Shown here one piece after another: positions 28,817 to 37,395 of a DNA stretch of 64,000 nt. Positions within the stretch are counted from its first letter, which is position 1. Every line of letters begins with the position of its first letter. The translations under genes and the position numbers were made by a program. Below the pieces are notes generated by a model. The model was not told where the DNA came from and searched no databases. It was given only the letters and a program-made list of their open reading frames with translations. Source of the DNA: Venatoribacter cucullus (lineage in GTDB: Bacteria; Pseudomonadota; Gammaproteobacteria; Pseudomonadales; Oceanobacteraceae); the NCBI RefSeq assembly GCF_016132445.1, contig NZ_CP046056.1, positions 1,054,001 through 1,118,000 on the forward strand, written 5' to 3'.

Positions 28817-30001
28817 ATGAAGTTTCTGAATCCGGCGGCCCCATTCTGGGGCCAGGCATTCCGGCCGATGTTTTTACTGGCGGCCGGTTTCAGCAGTCTG
28901 GCGCTGGCGCTGTGGGGGCTGGCCTTGCAGGGGCAGCAGCTGCGCATCATGGAATTGGGCACGTTCTGGCACAGTCACGAAATGCTGTTTGGGTTTGCGG
29001 CGGCGGTGATTGCCGGGTTTTTACTGACCGCCGTACAAAACTGGACCGGCCGGCGCGCCACCAACGGGCTGCCTTTATTAATACTGACGCTGGTATGGCT
29101 GGCCGGACGGGGGCTGATGTTGTTTGCCCCGCTGGTGCCCTGGTGGTTTACCGCACTTGTGGATCTGGCTTTTTTACCTTTGGTGGCCTGGTTTTTCTGG
29201 CAATTACTGTACGCCGTGCGCCAGCAGCGTAATTATTTCTTTGTACCGGTGCTGGTCTTAATGACGGCGGTCAACGCCGCTATGCACTGGGGTAATGCGC
29301 ATAACGATATGGCGCTGGTGCTGTGGGGCAGCCATGCCGTCAGCCTGATGGTGGTGTTATTAATTACCATCGTCGGTGGCCGGGTGATGCCGATGTTTAC
29401 GGCCAACGGCACCATGACGCCGAAGGTGGACAGTCTGCCCTGGCTGGAAAAAGCCGTGTTGGGTGGTATGTGGCTGGTGGTGGCGATTTTTCTGACCACG
29501 CTGGACCAGTATTTACCGGCACCGGTGCTGGCGGTTTTACTGATACTGGTTGCTCTGGCCCAGGCGCTGCGCGTTGCCCGCTGGCGCATTCAGGTTACCT
29601 GGAAAGTACCGCTGTTGTGGTCATTGCATCTGGCTTACTGGTGCGTGCCGCTGGGCCTGTTGTTGCTGGCGCTGCATTATCTGGGTTTACCCATAACCTT
29701 CAGTACGGCTCTGCATGCGCTGACGGCCGGTGCCATTGGCGGCATGATTCTGGCCATGATTGCCCGCGTGTCGCTGGGGCATTCCGGTCGCCGGCTGGAA
29801 CCACATCCACTGATGGCGGCCGGGTTTGCCCTGCTGTTGGCCGCGGCACTGGTGCGTACTCTGGCGGTGATTCTGTGGCCGGCACAGACCGCTGTGTTTT
29901 ACAGTGTGTCGGCGCTGCTCTGGGTGCTGGCATTCGCCATCTTTGTTGCCCTGTACGCCCGCATTCTTACCAGCCCCCGTCCGGATGGCCGGCCGGGTTA
30001 A
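28817..30001 (+). CDS. nnrS: NnrS family membrane protein (second copy)
   Basis: This 394-residue protein has about twelve membrane segments. The NnrS signature FWHSHEMLFGF is at residues 50-60 and APFWGQAFRPMFLLAA at the N-terminus. It is clearly a different branch from the copy at 11654-12781. It begins 26 bases after narK1 and ends the operon before a strong terminator. NnrS proteins protect denitrifiers from NO-derived stress, so expression with the nitrate transporters would pair substrate supply with protection. Confidence 0.9.
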   Translation: MKFLNPAAPFWGQAFRPMFLLAAGFSSLALALWGLALQGQQLRIMELGTFWHSHEMLFGFAAAVIAGFLLTAVQNWTGRRATNGLPLLILTLVWLAGRGLMLFAPLVPWWFTALVDLAFLPLVAWFFWQLLYAVRQQRNYFFVPVLVLMTAVNAAMHWGNAHNDMALVLWGSHAVSLMVVLLITIVGGRVMPMFTANGTMTPKVDSLPWLEKAVLGGMWLVVAIFLTTLDQYLPAPVLAVLLILVALAQALRVARWRIQVTWKVPLLWSLHLAYWCVPLGLLLLALHYLGLPITFSTALHALTAGAIGGMILAMIARVSLGHSGRRLEPHPLMAAGFALLLAAALVRTLAVILWPAQTAVFYSVSALLWVLAFAIFVALYARILTSPRPDGRPG

Positions 30002-30029
30002 GTATTTTTCCTATGTTGTGCAGTATAAG

Positions 30030-30054
30030 CCCGGCTCTGATGCCGGGTTTTTTT
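30030..30054 (+). terminator. Intrinsic terminator after the narK operon
   Basis: CCCGGC and GCCGGG pair around a 6-base loop and are followed by seven T residues. Confidence 0.92.
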
Positions 30055-30112
30055 ATGGCCGACAGTCAGCGCTTTGCTGACCTACCCCTGAAGCGGTAGT
30101 GGCAGCAAAAAA

Positions 30113-30126
30113 TTGATCCAGATCAA
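30113..30126 (+). promoter_or_regulatory. Perfect FNR/Anr box upstream of nrdG-nrdD
   Basis: TTGATCCAGATCAA is an exact match to TTGATNNNNATCAA with a palindromic core. It is centred 87 bases before the nrdG ATG, with TATA-rich -10 candidates at 30161-30169. Confidence 0.88.
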
Positions 30127-30206
30127 TTTCTGTTTGTGTCCCTCAATTAGTCTTACCACCATATATAGTGTTTGTTGGTTCACCGAACACCAGATATGGG
30201 GTTTTT

Positions 30207-30650
30207 ATGCGTTTCAGCCGTGAAGAGATCGTCTGGCAGGAAGTACCGGGTGAAGTGTCGCTGGCCTTCACCATCAGCGGTTGCCCATTAGCCTGCCGCG
30301 GTTGTCACAGTGCCGACACCTGGGCGCCGGGGCAGGGCAGTTTGCTCAGCCCGGCTTACCTGCAGCAGCGTCTGCAGCAGTACCGGGGGCTGATTACCTG
30401 TGTGCTGTTTATGGGCGGTGAATGGCAGCCGGATTTGCTCAGCGCGCGGCTGCAGCAGGTGCGCGAAGCCGGGTTGCAGACCTGTCTGTACACCGGTCTG
30501 GAGGATGTATCGCCGGCACTGAAACCCCTGCTGACCTATCTGAAAACCGGCCCCTGGCAAGCGGAGCTGGGCGGGCTGGACTCGCCGAACACCAACCAGC
30601 GGTTTGTTGATTTACGCACCAACCAATGCCTTAACCACCACTTTCAATAA
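30207..30650 (+). CDS. nrdG: Anaerobic ribonucleotide reductase activating protein
   Basis: This 147-residue radical SAM protein has CPLACRGC (C-x3-C-x2-C) binding the [4Fe-4S] cluster and FMGGEW as the SAM-binding GGE motif. It generates the glycyl radical on NrdD. The ATG at 30207 is used because a GGGG Shine-Dalgarno lies close upstream and the family begins with MRFS-like sequence; a GTG at 30168 would add 13 residues. It precedes nrdD by 19 bases, the reverse of the E. coli nrdD-nrdG order. Confidence 0.92.
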   Translation: MRFSREEIVWQEVPGEVSLAFTISGCPLACRGCHSADTWAPGQGSLLSPAYLQQRLQQYRGLITCVLFMGGEWQPDLLSARLQQVREAGLQTCLYTGLEDVSPALKPLLTYLKTGPWQAELGGLDSPNTNQRFVDLRTNQCLNHHFQ

Positions 30651-30669
30651 CATCCATAAGGAGACGGCC

Positions 30670-32493
30670 ATGCTGAAACTGAGCGCGGAACACATTAACG
30701 ACAAACTGGATTTTATTCAGCACTATCTGGCGGCAGAGAATGCCGCCGATGGATCGAAAATGGATGCCAACGCCAACGTGACTGAAAAAAACATCGCCAC
30801 GCTGGAAGCGGAGATGATGAAAGACTACTTCGTGCAGATTAACCGGGCACAGGTATCGACAAAAATCCGTGAACTTTTTGGTGATGAACTGGCGCAAGAA
30901 TACGTGCGCCAGATCGAAGACCATGAAATTTATGTGCACGACGAAACCAGCCTGAAGCCTTATTGTGTTTCCGTCACTATGTACCCGTTTTTACTGGAAG
31001 GGTTAACCAAACTGGGTGGGGAGTCGCAGGCGCCGAAGCACATTGAATCGTTTTGTGGTTCTTTTGTTAATTTTGTCTTTGCTGTCAGCAGCCAGTTTGC
31101 CGGTGCTGTGGCAACAGTCGAATTTTTAACCTACTTCGATTACTTTGCCCGCAAAGATTATGGTGATGATTACCTGAATACCCATCGCCAACAGATTGCC
31201 AACCATCTGCAGCATGTGGTGTACGCCATTAATCAGCCGGCGGCGGCCCGTGGCTACCAGAGTGTGTTCTGGAATATTTCCCTGTACGACAAATATTATT
31301 TTGACAGCATGTTCGGCGAATTTGTGTTTCCGGATTACAGCAAGCCGAAGTGGGAAACCCTGGAGAAACTGCAGAATTTCTTCCTCGACTGGTTCAATGA
31401 CGAGCGCACTAAAAGCATCCTGACCTTCCCGGTGGTCACCGTGGCCATGCTGACCGGCGAAGGCCAGTGCAAAGATCAGGAATTTGCCCGCACTATGGCA
31501 GGCCACCTGAGCCGCGGCAGTTCATTTTTTGTGTATCAATCTGACAGCGCTGACAGCCTGGCGTCCTGCTGCCGCTTACGCAGTGAAATCAGCGACAATA
31601 CCTTTTCTTATTCATTAGGTGCCGGTGGTGTTGCTACCGGGTCGATTAACGTCATCACCATCAATATGAACCGTCTGGTGCAGGATGGCCGCGATCTGGC
31701 GACCGAAATCAGCAAGATTCACCGCTATCAGGTGGCGTACCGAAAACTGATGGAAGAGTATCTGGCGGCGGGTATGTTAACCGTCTACAACGCCGGCTTT
31801 ATTACCCTGGATAAGCAGTTTCTGACCATTGGCATTAACGGCATGGTGGAAGCCGCGGAATCGCAGGGCCTGGTGGCCAGCAATAATCAGGCCTACAAAG
31901 ATTTTGTGCGGGAACATCTGCAGGTTATTTTTGAAGCGAATAAAGCAGCGAAACAAGAATACGGTTATATGTTCAATACTGAATTTGTCCCGGCGGAAAA
32001 CCTGGGCGTTAAAAACGCTAAGTGGGACCGTGCCGATGGCTATGCGGTACCACGCGACTGCTACAACTCGTATTTCTATGTGGTGGAAGATGGCGAAACC
32101 AATGCGCTGGATAAATTCCAGTTGCACGGCAAAGAGCTGTTGGATTACCTCGACGGTGGCTCAGCACTGCACCTGAATCTGGAAGAAAAACTCAGTGAAG
32201 ATGGCTACCTGTCGCTGCTGAATATTGCTGCCACCACCGGCTGTAATTATTTCTGCGTGAATGTGAAAATCACCATCTGTAACGAGTGTGAGCAAATCGA
32301 CAAGCGCACGCTGGACTATTGCCCGTCCTGTGGCTCGGACGACATCGACTACGGTACCCGGGTGATCGGCTATCTGAAGCGGGTGTCGGCGTTCAGTTCT
32401 GCCCGCCGTAAAGAGCATAATCTGCGTCATTATCATCGTCACGGACGTACCGCAATCAGCGCCAGTGCTGATGAATTAAGCGTCGCTTCCTGA
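30670..32493 (+). CDS. nrdD: Class III (anaerobic) ribonucleoside-triphosphate reductase
   Basis: This is a 607-residue glycyl-radical enzyme making dNTPs without oxygen. The C-terminal part has a zinc-ribbon (CNECEQ...CPSCGS) and the radical-site region RVIGYLKR, where the Gly is the expected radical residue. SADSLASCCRLR carries the substrate-site cysteines. It lacks the long N-terminal ATP-cone seen in E. coli NrdD, so allosteric control may be reduced. AAGGAG lies 7 bases before the ATG, which excludes the longer frame. It is co-transcribed with nrdG behind a perfect FNR box. Confidence 0.93.
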   Translation: MLKLSAEHINDKLDFIQHYLAAENAADGSKMDANANVTEKNIATLEAEMMKDYFVQINRAQVSTKIRELFGDELAQEYVRQIEDHEIYVHDETSLKPYCVSVTMYPFLLEGLTKLGGESQAPKHIESFCGSFVNFVFAVSSQFAGAVATVEFLTYFDYFARKDYGDDYLNTHRQQIANHLQHVVYAINQPAAARGYQSVFWNISLYDKYYFDSMFGEFVFPDYSKPKWETLEKLQNFFLDWFNDERTKSILTFPVVTVAMLTGEGQCKDQEFARTMAGHLSRGSSFFVYQSDSADSLASCCRLRSEISDNTFSYSLGAGGVATGSINVITINMNRLVQDGRDLATEISKIHRYQVAYRKLMEEYLAAGMLTVYNAGFITLDKQFLTIGINGMVEAAESQGLVASNNQAYKDFVREHLQVIFEANKAAKQEYGYMFNTEFVPAENLGVKNAKWDRADGYAVPRDCYNSYFYVVEDGETNALDKFQLHGKELLDYLDGGSALHLNLEEKLSEDGYLSLLNIAATTGCNYFCVNVKITICNECEQIDKRTLDYCPSCGSDDIDYGTRVIGYLKRVSAFSSARRKEHNLRHYHRHGRTAISASADELSVAS

Positions 32494-32586
32494 TCTGCAG
32501 CAAGACGCGGGCTGATCTATCTCCGATGGGGTATGGTTCAGCCCGCCTGCACAGGGTTTCATTCCGCCTTACGCTGCGGAATTGTT

Positions 32587-35007
32587 ATGACCCTGAATCT
32601 TTATCACCAGACCAGTTTTTCTCTGTCACCGGATTATATTGCCGACGAAGCCCAACAGCTGCGGCAACAGTCGCCGGAGCTGGCCCGCTGGGCCATGGGC
32701 GGCGGTGTTATTGTGCATCAGCCGGCCACACAAATTCAGGCCCATTTAATGGCAGAATCTTTGCTGCAGAAAGGCCTGATCCCCGATACCCGTTATTTTT
32801 TTCAGCGTCTGCAGGATCTGGATTGTCTGACGCAGCAGGCCATGTGGCTGGTGGTGCACATGACCTACGCCAACCGGGTGTATCTGGATGGCCGCGATCT
32901 GCCACCGGACGCGTTTAAAAGCCAGCCGCGTGGCCATACTGGCGGCGCGCTGAATATGGTGCCGGCCTATGCCGGGCTGTTGGCGCTGAACCATTTTACC
33001 CGCACGTCGCGTGACTGGATTATGGGGCAGGGCCATTGTGTGGCAGCCATTGATGCGCTGCAGTTATTAACCGGTACGGCCAGCCCGGAACGGCGTCAGC
33101 AATACCCATTAACAGAAGACGGCATCAGCCGCTTTGTGGCTGCTGCCGGTAATCATCGCATTGATGTGGGGGGCGTACGCGCCGGTACGCTCAGCGCCCA
33201 TGTGAATGTGCACACGGCCGGGGCGCGGCTGGAGGGCGGTTATCTGGGTTTTGCCGGTATGCAGTATGCGCACATGCCGTTGCCGGGCGAGCGGCTGGTG
33301 GCGTTTTTAAGTGACGGCGCCTTTGAAGAACAGCGCGGCACCGACTGGGCGGCGCGCTGGTGGCGTGGTGAAGACACCGGGTTGGTATCACCGGTCATGA
33401 TTGCCAACGGCCGCCGTATTGACCAGCGCACCACCATTGCCCAGCAGGGCGGTTGCAGCTGGTTTGTCAGCCATTTACGCAATCAGGGCTTTGCGCCCTT
33501 TGTCATTGATGGCCGTGATCCGGCGGCGTTTTTGTGCGCACTCTATTACATGGAAATTCAGCTGCAGCAGGCCTATGACCGTATCCGCGCCGGCGATGCC
33601 CGCTATCCGGTCGCCTTGCCGTATTGTATTGCCGAAACCGTAAAAGGTTTTGGTTTTCCCGGTGCCGGCACCGATGCCTCTTACAGCTTGCCCTTAGGGG
33701 CACAGCCACAGCGTAACCCGGAAGCTCTGGCCTTTTTTCATCAGGGCGCGCGGGCGTTATTTCATCCGCAGCCGCAATGGCAGCAGGCGGCCGAACGCTT
33801 GCAGCAACCTAAGCGTAAATTAACGCCCTTATTGGCGGTGAACTGCCCGGAGCCGGACTGGACTGACCGGCGGGAATCACCGATGACGGCGCTGGACCGC
33901 TATTTTATTGAATTAACCGAAGTGAATCCGCGCTTACGGGTACGCATTGGTAACCCGGATGAATTACGCTCCAATGGCATGAGCCAGACCCTCGATCAAT
34001 TCCGCCACCGGGTGACCAGCCCGGAAATATCCGCTGCCGAAGCGGTGGATGGCTGTGTGATTACGGCACTTAATGAGGAAGCGGTGATCAGTGCCTGCCT
34101 GGCCAATCAGGCCGGTATTAATCTGGTGGTGGCCTATGAAGCGTTTTCTATAAAAATGCTGTGCGCGCTGCGCCAGACCATTATTTTTTCCCGCCAGCAA
34201 AAAGAAACCGGTGACACTGCCGGGTGGCTGGGATTTCCGGTAATTACCACATCATTGATCTGGGAAAACGGTAATAACGATCAGAGCCATCAGGATTCCA
34301 GCCTCAGCGAAAGTCTGATGATTAAAATGGCCGATATGGCGCGCGTGGTGTTTCCGGCCGATGCTAATTCGGCCATGGCCTGTCTGCGCGCCTGTTACGG
34401 GGATCTGGGCGTGGTGTGGAACCCGGTGGTACCGCGCTCGGTATTACCGGCTGTTTTTACCGGCCAGCAGGCCACCCAGCTGGTGCAGGATGGTGCTATC
34501 TGTGTACGCGGCCATTGTGGCGCTGAAATTCAGCTGGTGGCCTGCGGGGCGGTGCAATTACAGCAGGTGTTAAAAGCCTCTGATCGCCTGAAACAGCAAC
34601 GGGTTGCCCATTCGGTGGTGTACTTGCTGGAGCCGGCGCGTTTCCGCCAGCCGCGTGACCGCTGGGAAGCTGCTGTCATGGCCGATGAGTCGGTGATTCA
34701 GGCGTTATTTCCGCAGCGGGTACAGTACCGGGTAATACTGGCGCATTGCCGGGCGGAATTATTACTGGCCACCTGCCGGCGGCTGGATAAAGGCCCGGAA
34801 CATTGCCGGGCGCTGGGCTACATTAACCGTGGTGGCAGCCTGGGGCCGGAGGAATTATTGTTTGTGAACCGCAGTACCTGGGCGCATGTACTGGCTGAGC
34901 TGGCACAGCTTTGTGGCCAACAGCCTACCCTGTGGTTAACGGCAGAAGAATGGGCGGCGGTGGATGGTCGCGGTGATCCTTACCACGTTATCCGGGCGCT
35001 GGATTAG
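32587..35007 (+). CDS. Divergent phosphoketolase-family (XFP-like) ThDP enzyme
   Basis: This 806-residue protein follows the xylulose-5-phosphate/fructose-6-phosphate phosphoketolase plan: GHTGG and GQGH histidines (117, 150), a ThDP-binding stretch beginning LSDGAFEEQRGTDW, YEAF with the catalytic-type glutamate, and SHQDSS. Identity to classical enzymes looks low, and some databases label relatives xylulose 5-phosphate 3-epimerase. True phosphoketolases make acetyl-phosphate from sugar phosphates. The substrate here is uncertain. An ATG at 32533 would add 18 residues with unfamily-like sequence. It follows nrdD by about 90 bases and may share its anaerobic promoter. Confidence 0.75.
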   Translation: MTLNLYHQTSFSLSPDYIADEAQQLRQQSPELARWAMGGGVIVHQPATQIQAHLMAESLLQKGLIPDTRYFFQRLQDLDCLTQQAMWLVVHMTYANRVYLDGRDLPPDAFKSQPRGHTGGALNMVPAYAGLLALNHFTRTSRDWIMGQGHCVAAIDALQLLTGTASPERRQQYPLTEDGISRFVAAAGNHRIDVGGVRAGTLSAHVNVHTAGARLEGGYLGFAGMQYAHMPLPGERLVAFLSDGAFEEQRGTDWAARWWRGEDTGLVSPVMIANGRRIDQRTTIAQQGGCSWFVSHLRNQGFAPFVIDGRDPAAFLCALYYMEIQLQQAYDRIRAGDARYPVALPYCIAETVKGFGFPGAGTDASYSLPLGAQPQRNPEALAFFHQGARALFHPQPQWQQAAERLQQPKRKLTPLLAVNCPEPDWTDRRESPMTALDRYFIELTEVNPRLRVRIGNPDELRSNGMSQTLDQFRHRVTSPEISAAEAVDGCVITALNEEAVISACLANQAGINLVVAYEAFSIKMLCALRQTIIFSRQQKETGDTAGWLGFPVITTSLIWENGNNDQSHQDSSLSESLMIKMADMARVVFPADANSAMACLRACYGDLGVVWNPVVPRSVLPAVFTGQQATQLVQDGAICVRGHCGAEIQLVACGAVQLQQVLKASDRLKQQRVAHSVVYLLEPARFRQPRDRWEAAVMADESVIQALFPQRVQYRVILAHCRAELLLATCRRLDKGPEHCRALGYINRGGSLGPEELLFVNRSTWAHVLAELAQLCGQQPTLWLTAEEWAAVDGRGDPYHVIRALD

Positions 35008-35099
35008 TCCGCGCTTTTTGATTTTTAAAGTTTAATTTTTAATGCTCAATTTTTAATGCATTAATTTTTGCAGAATTTCATTAATGGTTTGCTGATTCT

Positions 35100-35561
35100 T
35101 TACCAGCGTTGTCCGGCTTCTGCATCACTGGCTTTGGCGTCAACCCAGTGGTCTCCCTGGGCGGTGGTTTCTTTTTTCCAGAACGGCGCGCGGGTTTTCA
35201 GAAAATCCATAATAAATTCACAGGCAGAAAACGCCGCGGCACGATGCGCACTGCTGACCAGCACCAGCACAATCTGTTCACTTACCTGCAAAGTGCCGAC
35301 CCGGTGAATAATAGTGACCTTACCCAACGGCCAGCGACTGCGCGCCTGTTCCACAATTTGTTGCAGAGCGTTTTCGGTCATACCCGGATAATGCTCCAGC
35401 GTCATGCTCAGCAAGGGCGCGGTGGCTAATTCCCGCACGCTGCCGGTAAAACTGACGATGGCACCACAGTCGGGTTGCTGTTGCAGGCGGGCGTATTCCT
35501 GCCCCAGATCAAAATCATCGGTTTGTACCAGAATGCGGGTTAAATCGGCAGCGCTGTGCAT
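35100..35561 (-). CDS. moaE: Molybdopterin synthase catalytic subunit
   Basis: This 153-residue protein converts cyclic pyranopterin monophosphate to molybdopterin together with thiocarboxylated MoaD. Family motifs are GAIVSFTGSVRE, LEHYPGMTE, IIHRVGTLQVSEQIVLV, SSAHRAAAFSACEFIMDFLKTRAPFWKKE (catalytic lysines). The start follows the moaD stop by one base, so translation is coupled. It is the last gene of the moa operon and converges on the phosphoketolase-like gene across an AT-rich 90-base gap that has no clear terminator. Confidence 0.95.
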   Translation of the reverse strand: MHSAADLTRILVQTDDFDLGQEYARLQQQPDCGAIVSFTGSVRELATAPLLSMTLEHYPGMTENALQQIVEQARSRWPLGKVTIIHRVGTLQVSEQIVLVLVSSAHRAAAFSACEFIMDFLKTRAPFWKKETTAQGDHWVDAKASDAEAGQRW

Positions 35562-35562
35562 A

Positions 35563-35808
35563 TCAGCCCCCGGTAACCGGTGGGAAAAAGGCAATTTCAT
35601 CGCCGCTGCTGATGGCGTCATGCGGGCTGCAAAACGCCTGATTGCGGGCGCAGAGTAAATCGGGCCGGGCCAGCGCACTGGTCCAGGGTTCGCCCTGCTG
35701 CTGCAGTTGTTGCAGCAATTCTGCCACCGTGGCGGCACTGGCCGGCCAGTTCAGTTCGGCAGTGTTTAACTGATCGCGCAGGGCGGCAAAAAATAAAACC
35801 TTAAGCAT
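35563..35808 (-). CDS. moaD: Molybdopterin synthase sulfur-carrier subunit
   Basis: This 81-residue ubiquitin-fold protein ends in the essential Gly-Gly (FFPPVTGG). MoeB adenylates that tail before sulfur transfer, and the thiocarboxylate donates sulfur to MoaE. The start ([14 protein letters not shown]) overlaps the end of moaC by 8 bases, typical of moa operons. Confidence 0.94.
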   Translation of the reverse strand: MLKVLFFAALRDQLNTAELNWPASAATVAELLQQLQQQGEPWTSALARPDLLCARNQAFCSPHDAISSGDEIAFFPPVTGG

Positions 35809-36292
35809 GGGGAGTGCCTCCCTGACGTTGCCAGTGGCCACTTTTACCGCCTTCTTTTTCTTCCAGGCGGATATTGCTGATGATCATGTCGCGATCAACG
35901 GCTTTGCACATATCGTAAATGGTTAACGCGGCCACCGAGGCCGCGGTTAAGGCTTCCATTTCTACGCCAGTCTGGCCCTGCAGGCGGCACAGGGTATGAA
36001 TTTCAATTTCACCACTGTCGTGCAGCAAAAAATCCACCGTCACTTTACTCAGTGCCAGCGGATGACAGAGGGGAATTAATTCACTGGTTTTTTTCGCCGC
36101 CATAATGCCGGCAATGCGGGCGGTAGCCAGCACATCGCCTTTTTTCATTTCCGCCTTGCGGATGCGTTCGACCACATCGGCCCGGGTAAATACCCGGGCA
36201 CTGGCACAGGCGGTGCGCAGGCTGGATACTTTAGCGGAAACATCCACCATGTGGGCGTGGCCGTGCTGATCAATATGGGTTAATTCAGACAT
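35801..36292 (-). CDS. moaC: Cyclic pyranopterin monophosphate synthase
   Basis: This 163-residue enzyme completes the first step of Moco synthesis after MoaA. Signature blocks are [25 protein letters not shown] and YDMCKAVDR. The start MSELTHID is family-like and is followed by HMVDVS. It overlaps moaD by 8 bases and lies 10 bases downstream of moaB. Confidence 0.96.
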   Translation of the reverse strand: MSELTHIDQHGHAHMVDVSAKVSSLRTACASARVFTRADVVERIRKAEMKKGDVLATARIAGIMAAKKTSELIPLCHPLALSKVTVDFLLHDSGEIEIHTLCRLQGQTGVEMEALTAASVAALTIYDMCKAVDRDMIISNIRLEEKEGGKSGHWQRQGGTPHA

Positions 36293-36302
36293 AGGGTATT
36301 CC

Positions 36303-36839
36303 TTAACGGCAGGACGGCTGCGGGCTGTTTTTAATATGGGCCACAAAATTACAGGGGCCGGTACGGCTGTCCAGCTGCGGGGCAATCAGTTGTTCCCAGG
36401 CTTGCCGGCAAGCACCACCGGAACCGGGAATGGCAAATAATAAGGTGCCGTTGGCCATGCCGGCCAGCGCCCGCGATTGCAGGCTGCTGCTGCCGATATC
36501 GGCATAACTCAGCTGGCGGAATAATTCCCCGAAACCTTCCACTTCGGTGTCGAATAACGGCCGGATAGCCTCCGGTGTGCAATTCCCGGCGGCAAAGCCG
36601 GTGCCGCCGTTCAGCACCACCACCTGAACCCTTTCACTGGCAATCCACTGGCTGACCAGCGCCCGGATGGCATAGCGGTTGTGCGACAGCAGGGCGCGTT
36701 CACACACGCGATGACCAGCGCTTTCGGCCAGTTGCTGCAAGGCATCACCACTGCTGTCGGTTGCTGCGGTACGGCTGTCGGAGAGCGTCAGAATGGCAAG
36801 GTTGAGTGGAAAAAACTCAGCCGGCTGGCGTTTGCTCAT
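36303..36839 (-). CDS. moaB: MoaB/MogA-family molybdenum cofactor protein
   Basis: This 178-residue protein has the MoCF-binding fold: [11 protein letters not shown] at the N-terminus, [10 protein letters not shown] (the usual TGGTG motif with Asn before GGTG) and [14 protein letters not shown]. MoaB/Mog proteins adenylate molybdopterin before molybdenum insertion; the activity of bacterial MoaB varies. A separate Mog lies at 45607. The gene overlaps mobA by 4 bases. Confidence 0.92.
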   Translation of the reverse strand: MSKRQPAEFFPLNLAILTLSDSRTAATDSSGDALQQLAESAGHRVCERALLSHNRYAIRALVSQWIASERVQVVVLNGGTGFAAGNCTPEAIRPLFDTEVEGFGELFRQLSYADIGSSSLQSRALAGMANGTLLFAIPGSGGACRQAWEQLIAPQLDSRTGPCNFVAHIKNSPQPSCR

Positions 36840-37393
36840 GGCAGTTTCTCGGCATCAGTGGGTGGGTTTATCTGCTGCCAGTCGTCCGGAGTATTGGTAT
36901 TGATCAGGGTTTCCGGCCACGGGCATTCCAGACTGCTGGCTTCGCAAAAGGCCAGCAGGGATTTTACGGAACGCTGACCGCGTGGGTGCATTTGCCGGTT
37001 CAGATAACGGATTAATTCCGGCGTATTATGCAAGACACAGGGCAGGGCATTATGCTGAAAATGTGCGGGTTGCAGTTCGGCTTGTTGCAGCAGATAGCCG
37101 AGCACCGCCGGGGTCAGTAACGGCATATCCACCGGTAATACCAGGATATGGGCGTGCTGGCATAACGGCACCAGCGCCTGCAGGCCGGACAGCGGGCCAA
37201 AATCAGGGTGCTGGTCGGCAATACCCAGGTGCGGATGGCTGAGCAGAATATCGTCACAGCCCAGCTGTTTCAGCAGTTGTTGCTGATATTGCCATAATGG
37301 CAGGCCATGCCAGCGTAACAGGGCTTTATCACGCCCCATGCGGCTGGATTGGCCGCCGGCCAGAATAATGGCACTGAACGGAGAGGCACTCAT
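36836..37393 (-). CDS. mobA: Molybdenum cofactor guanylyltransferase
   Basis: This 185-residue nucleotidyltransferase adds GMP to Mo-molybdopterin to make the bis-MGD form that NarG uses. The N-terminal LAGGQSSRMGRDKALL loop binds GTP, and PVDMPLL is the metal-binding segment. It overlaps moaB by 4 bases and follows moaA by 2 bases. Confidence 0.95.
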   Translation of the reverse strand: MSASPFSAIILAGGQSSRMGRDKALLRWHGLPLWQYQQQLLKQLGCDDILLSHPHLGIADQHPDFGPLSGLQALVPLCQHAHILVLPVDMPLLTPAVLGYLLQQAELQPAHFQHNALPCVLHNTPELIRYLNRQMHPRGQRSVKSLLAFCEASSLECPWPETLINTNTPDDWQQINPPTDAEKLP

Positions 37394-37395
37394 GC

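Noticed and set aside
29323-30099. 258-residue open frame overlapping nnrS
   Set aside because: It is in another frame of the clear nnrS gene, Gly/Ala/Arg-rich and without family sense.
35008-35099. Terminator between the XFP-like gene and moaE
   Set aside because: The gap is T/A-rich but I found no stem that would form a stable hairpin.
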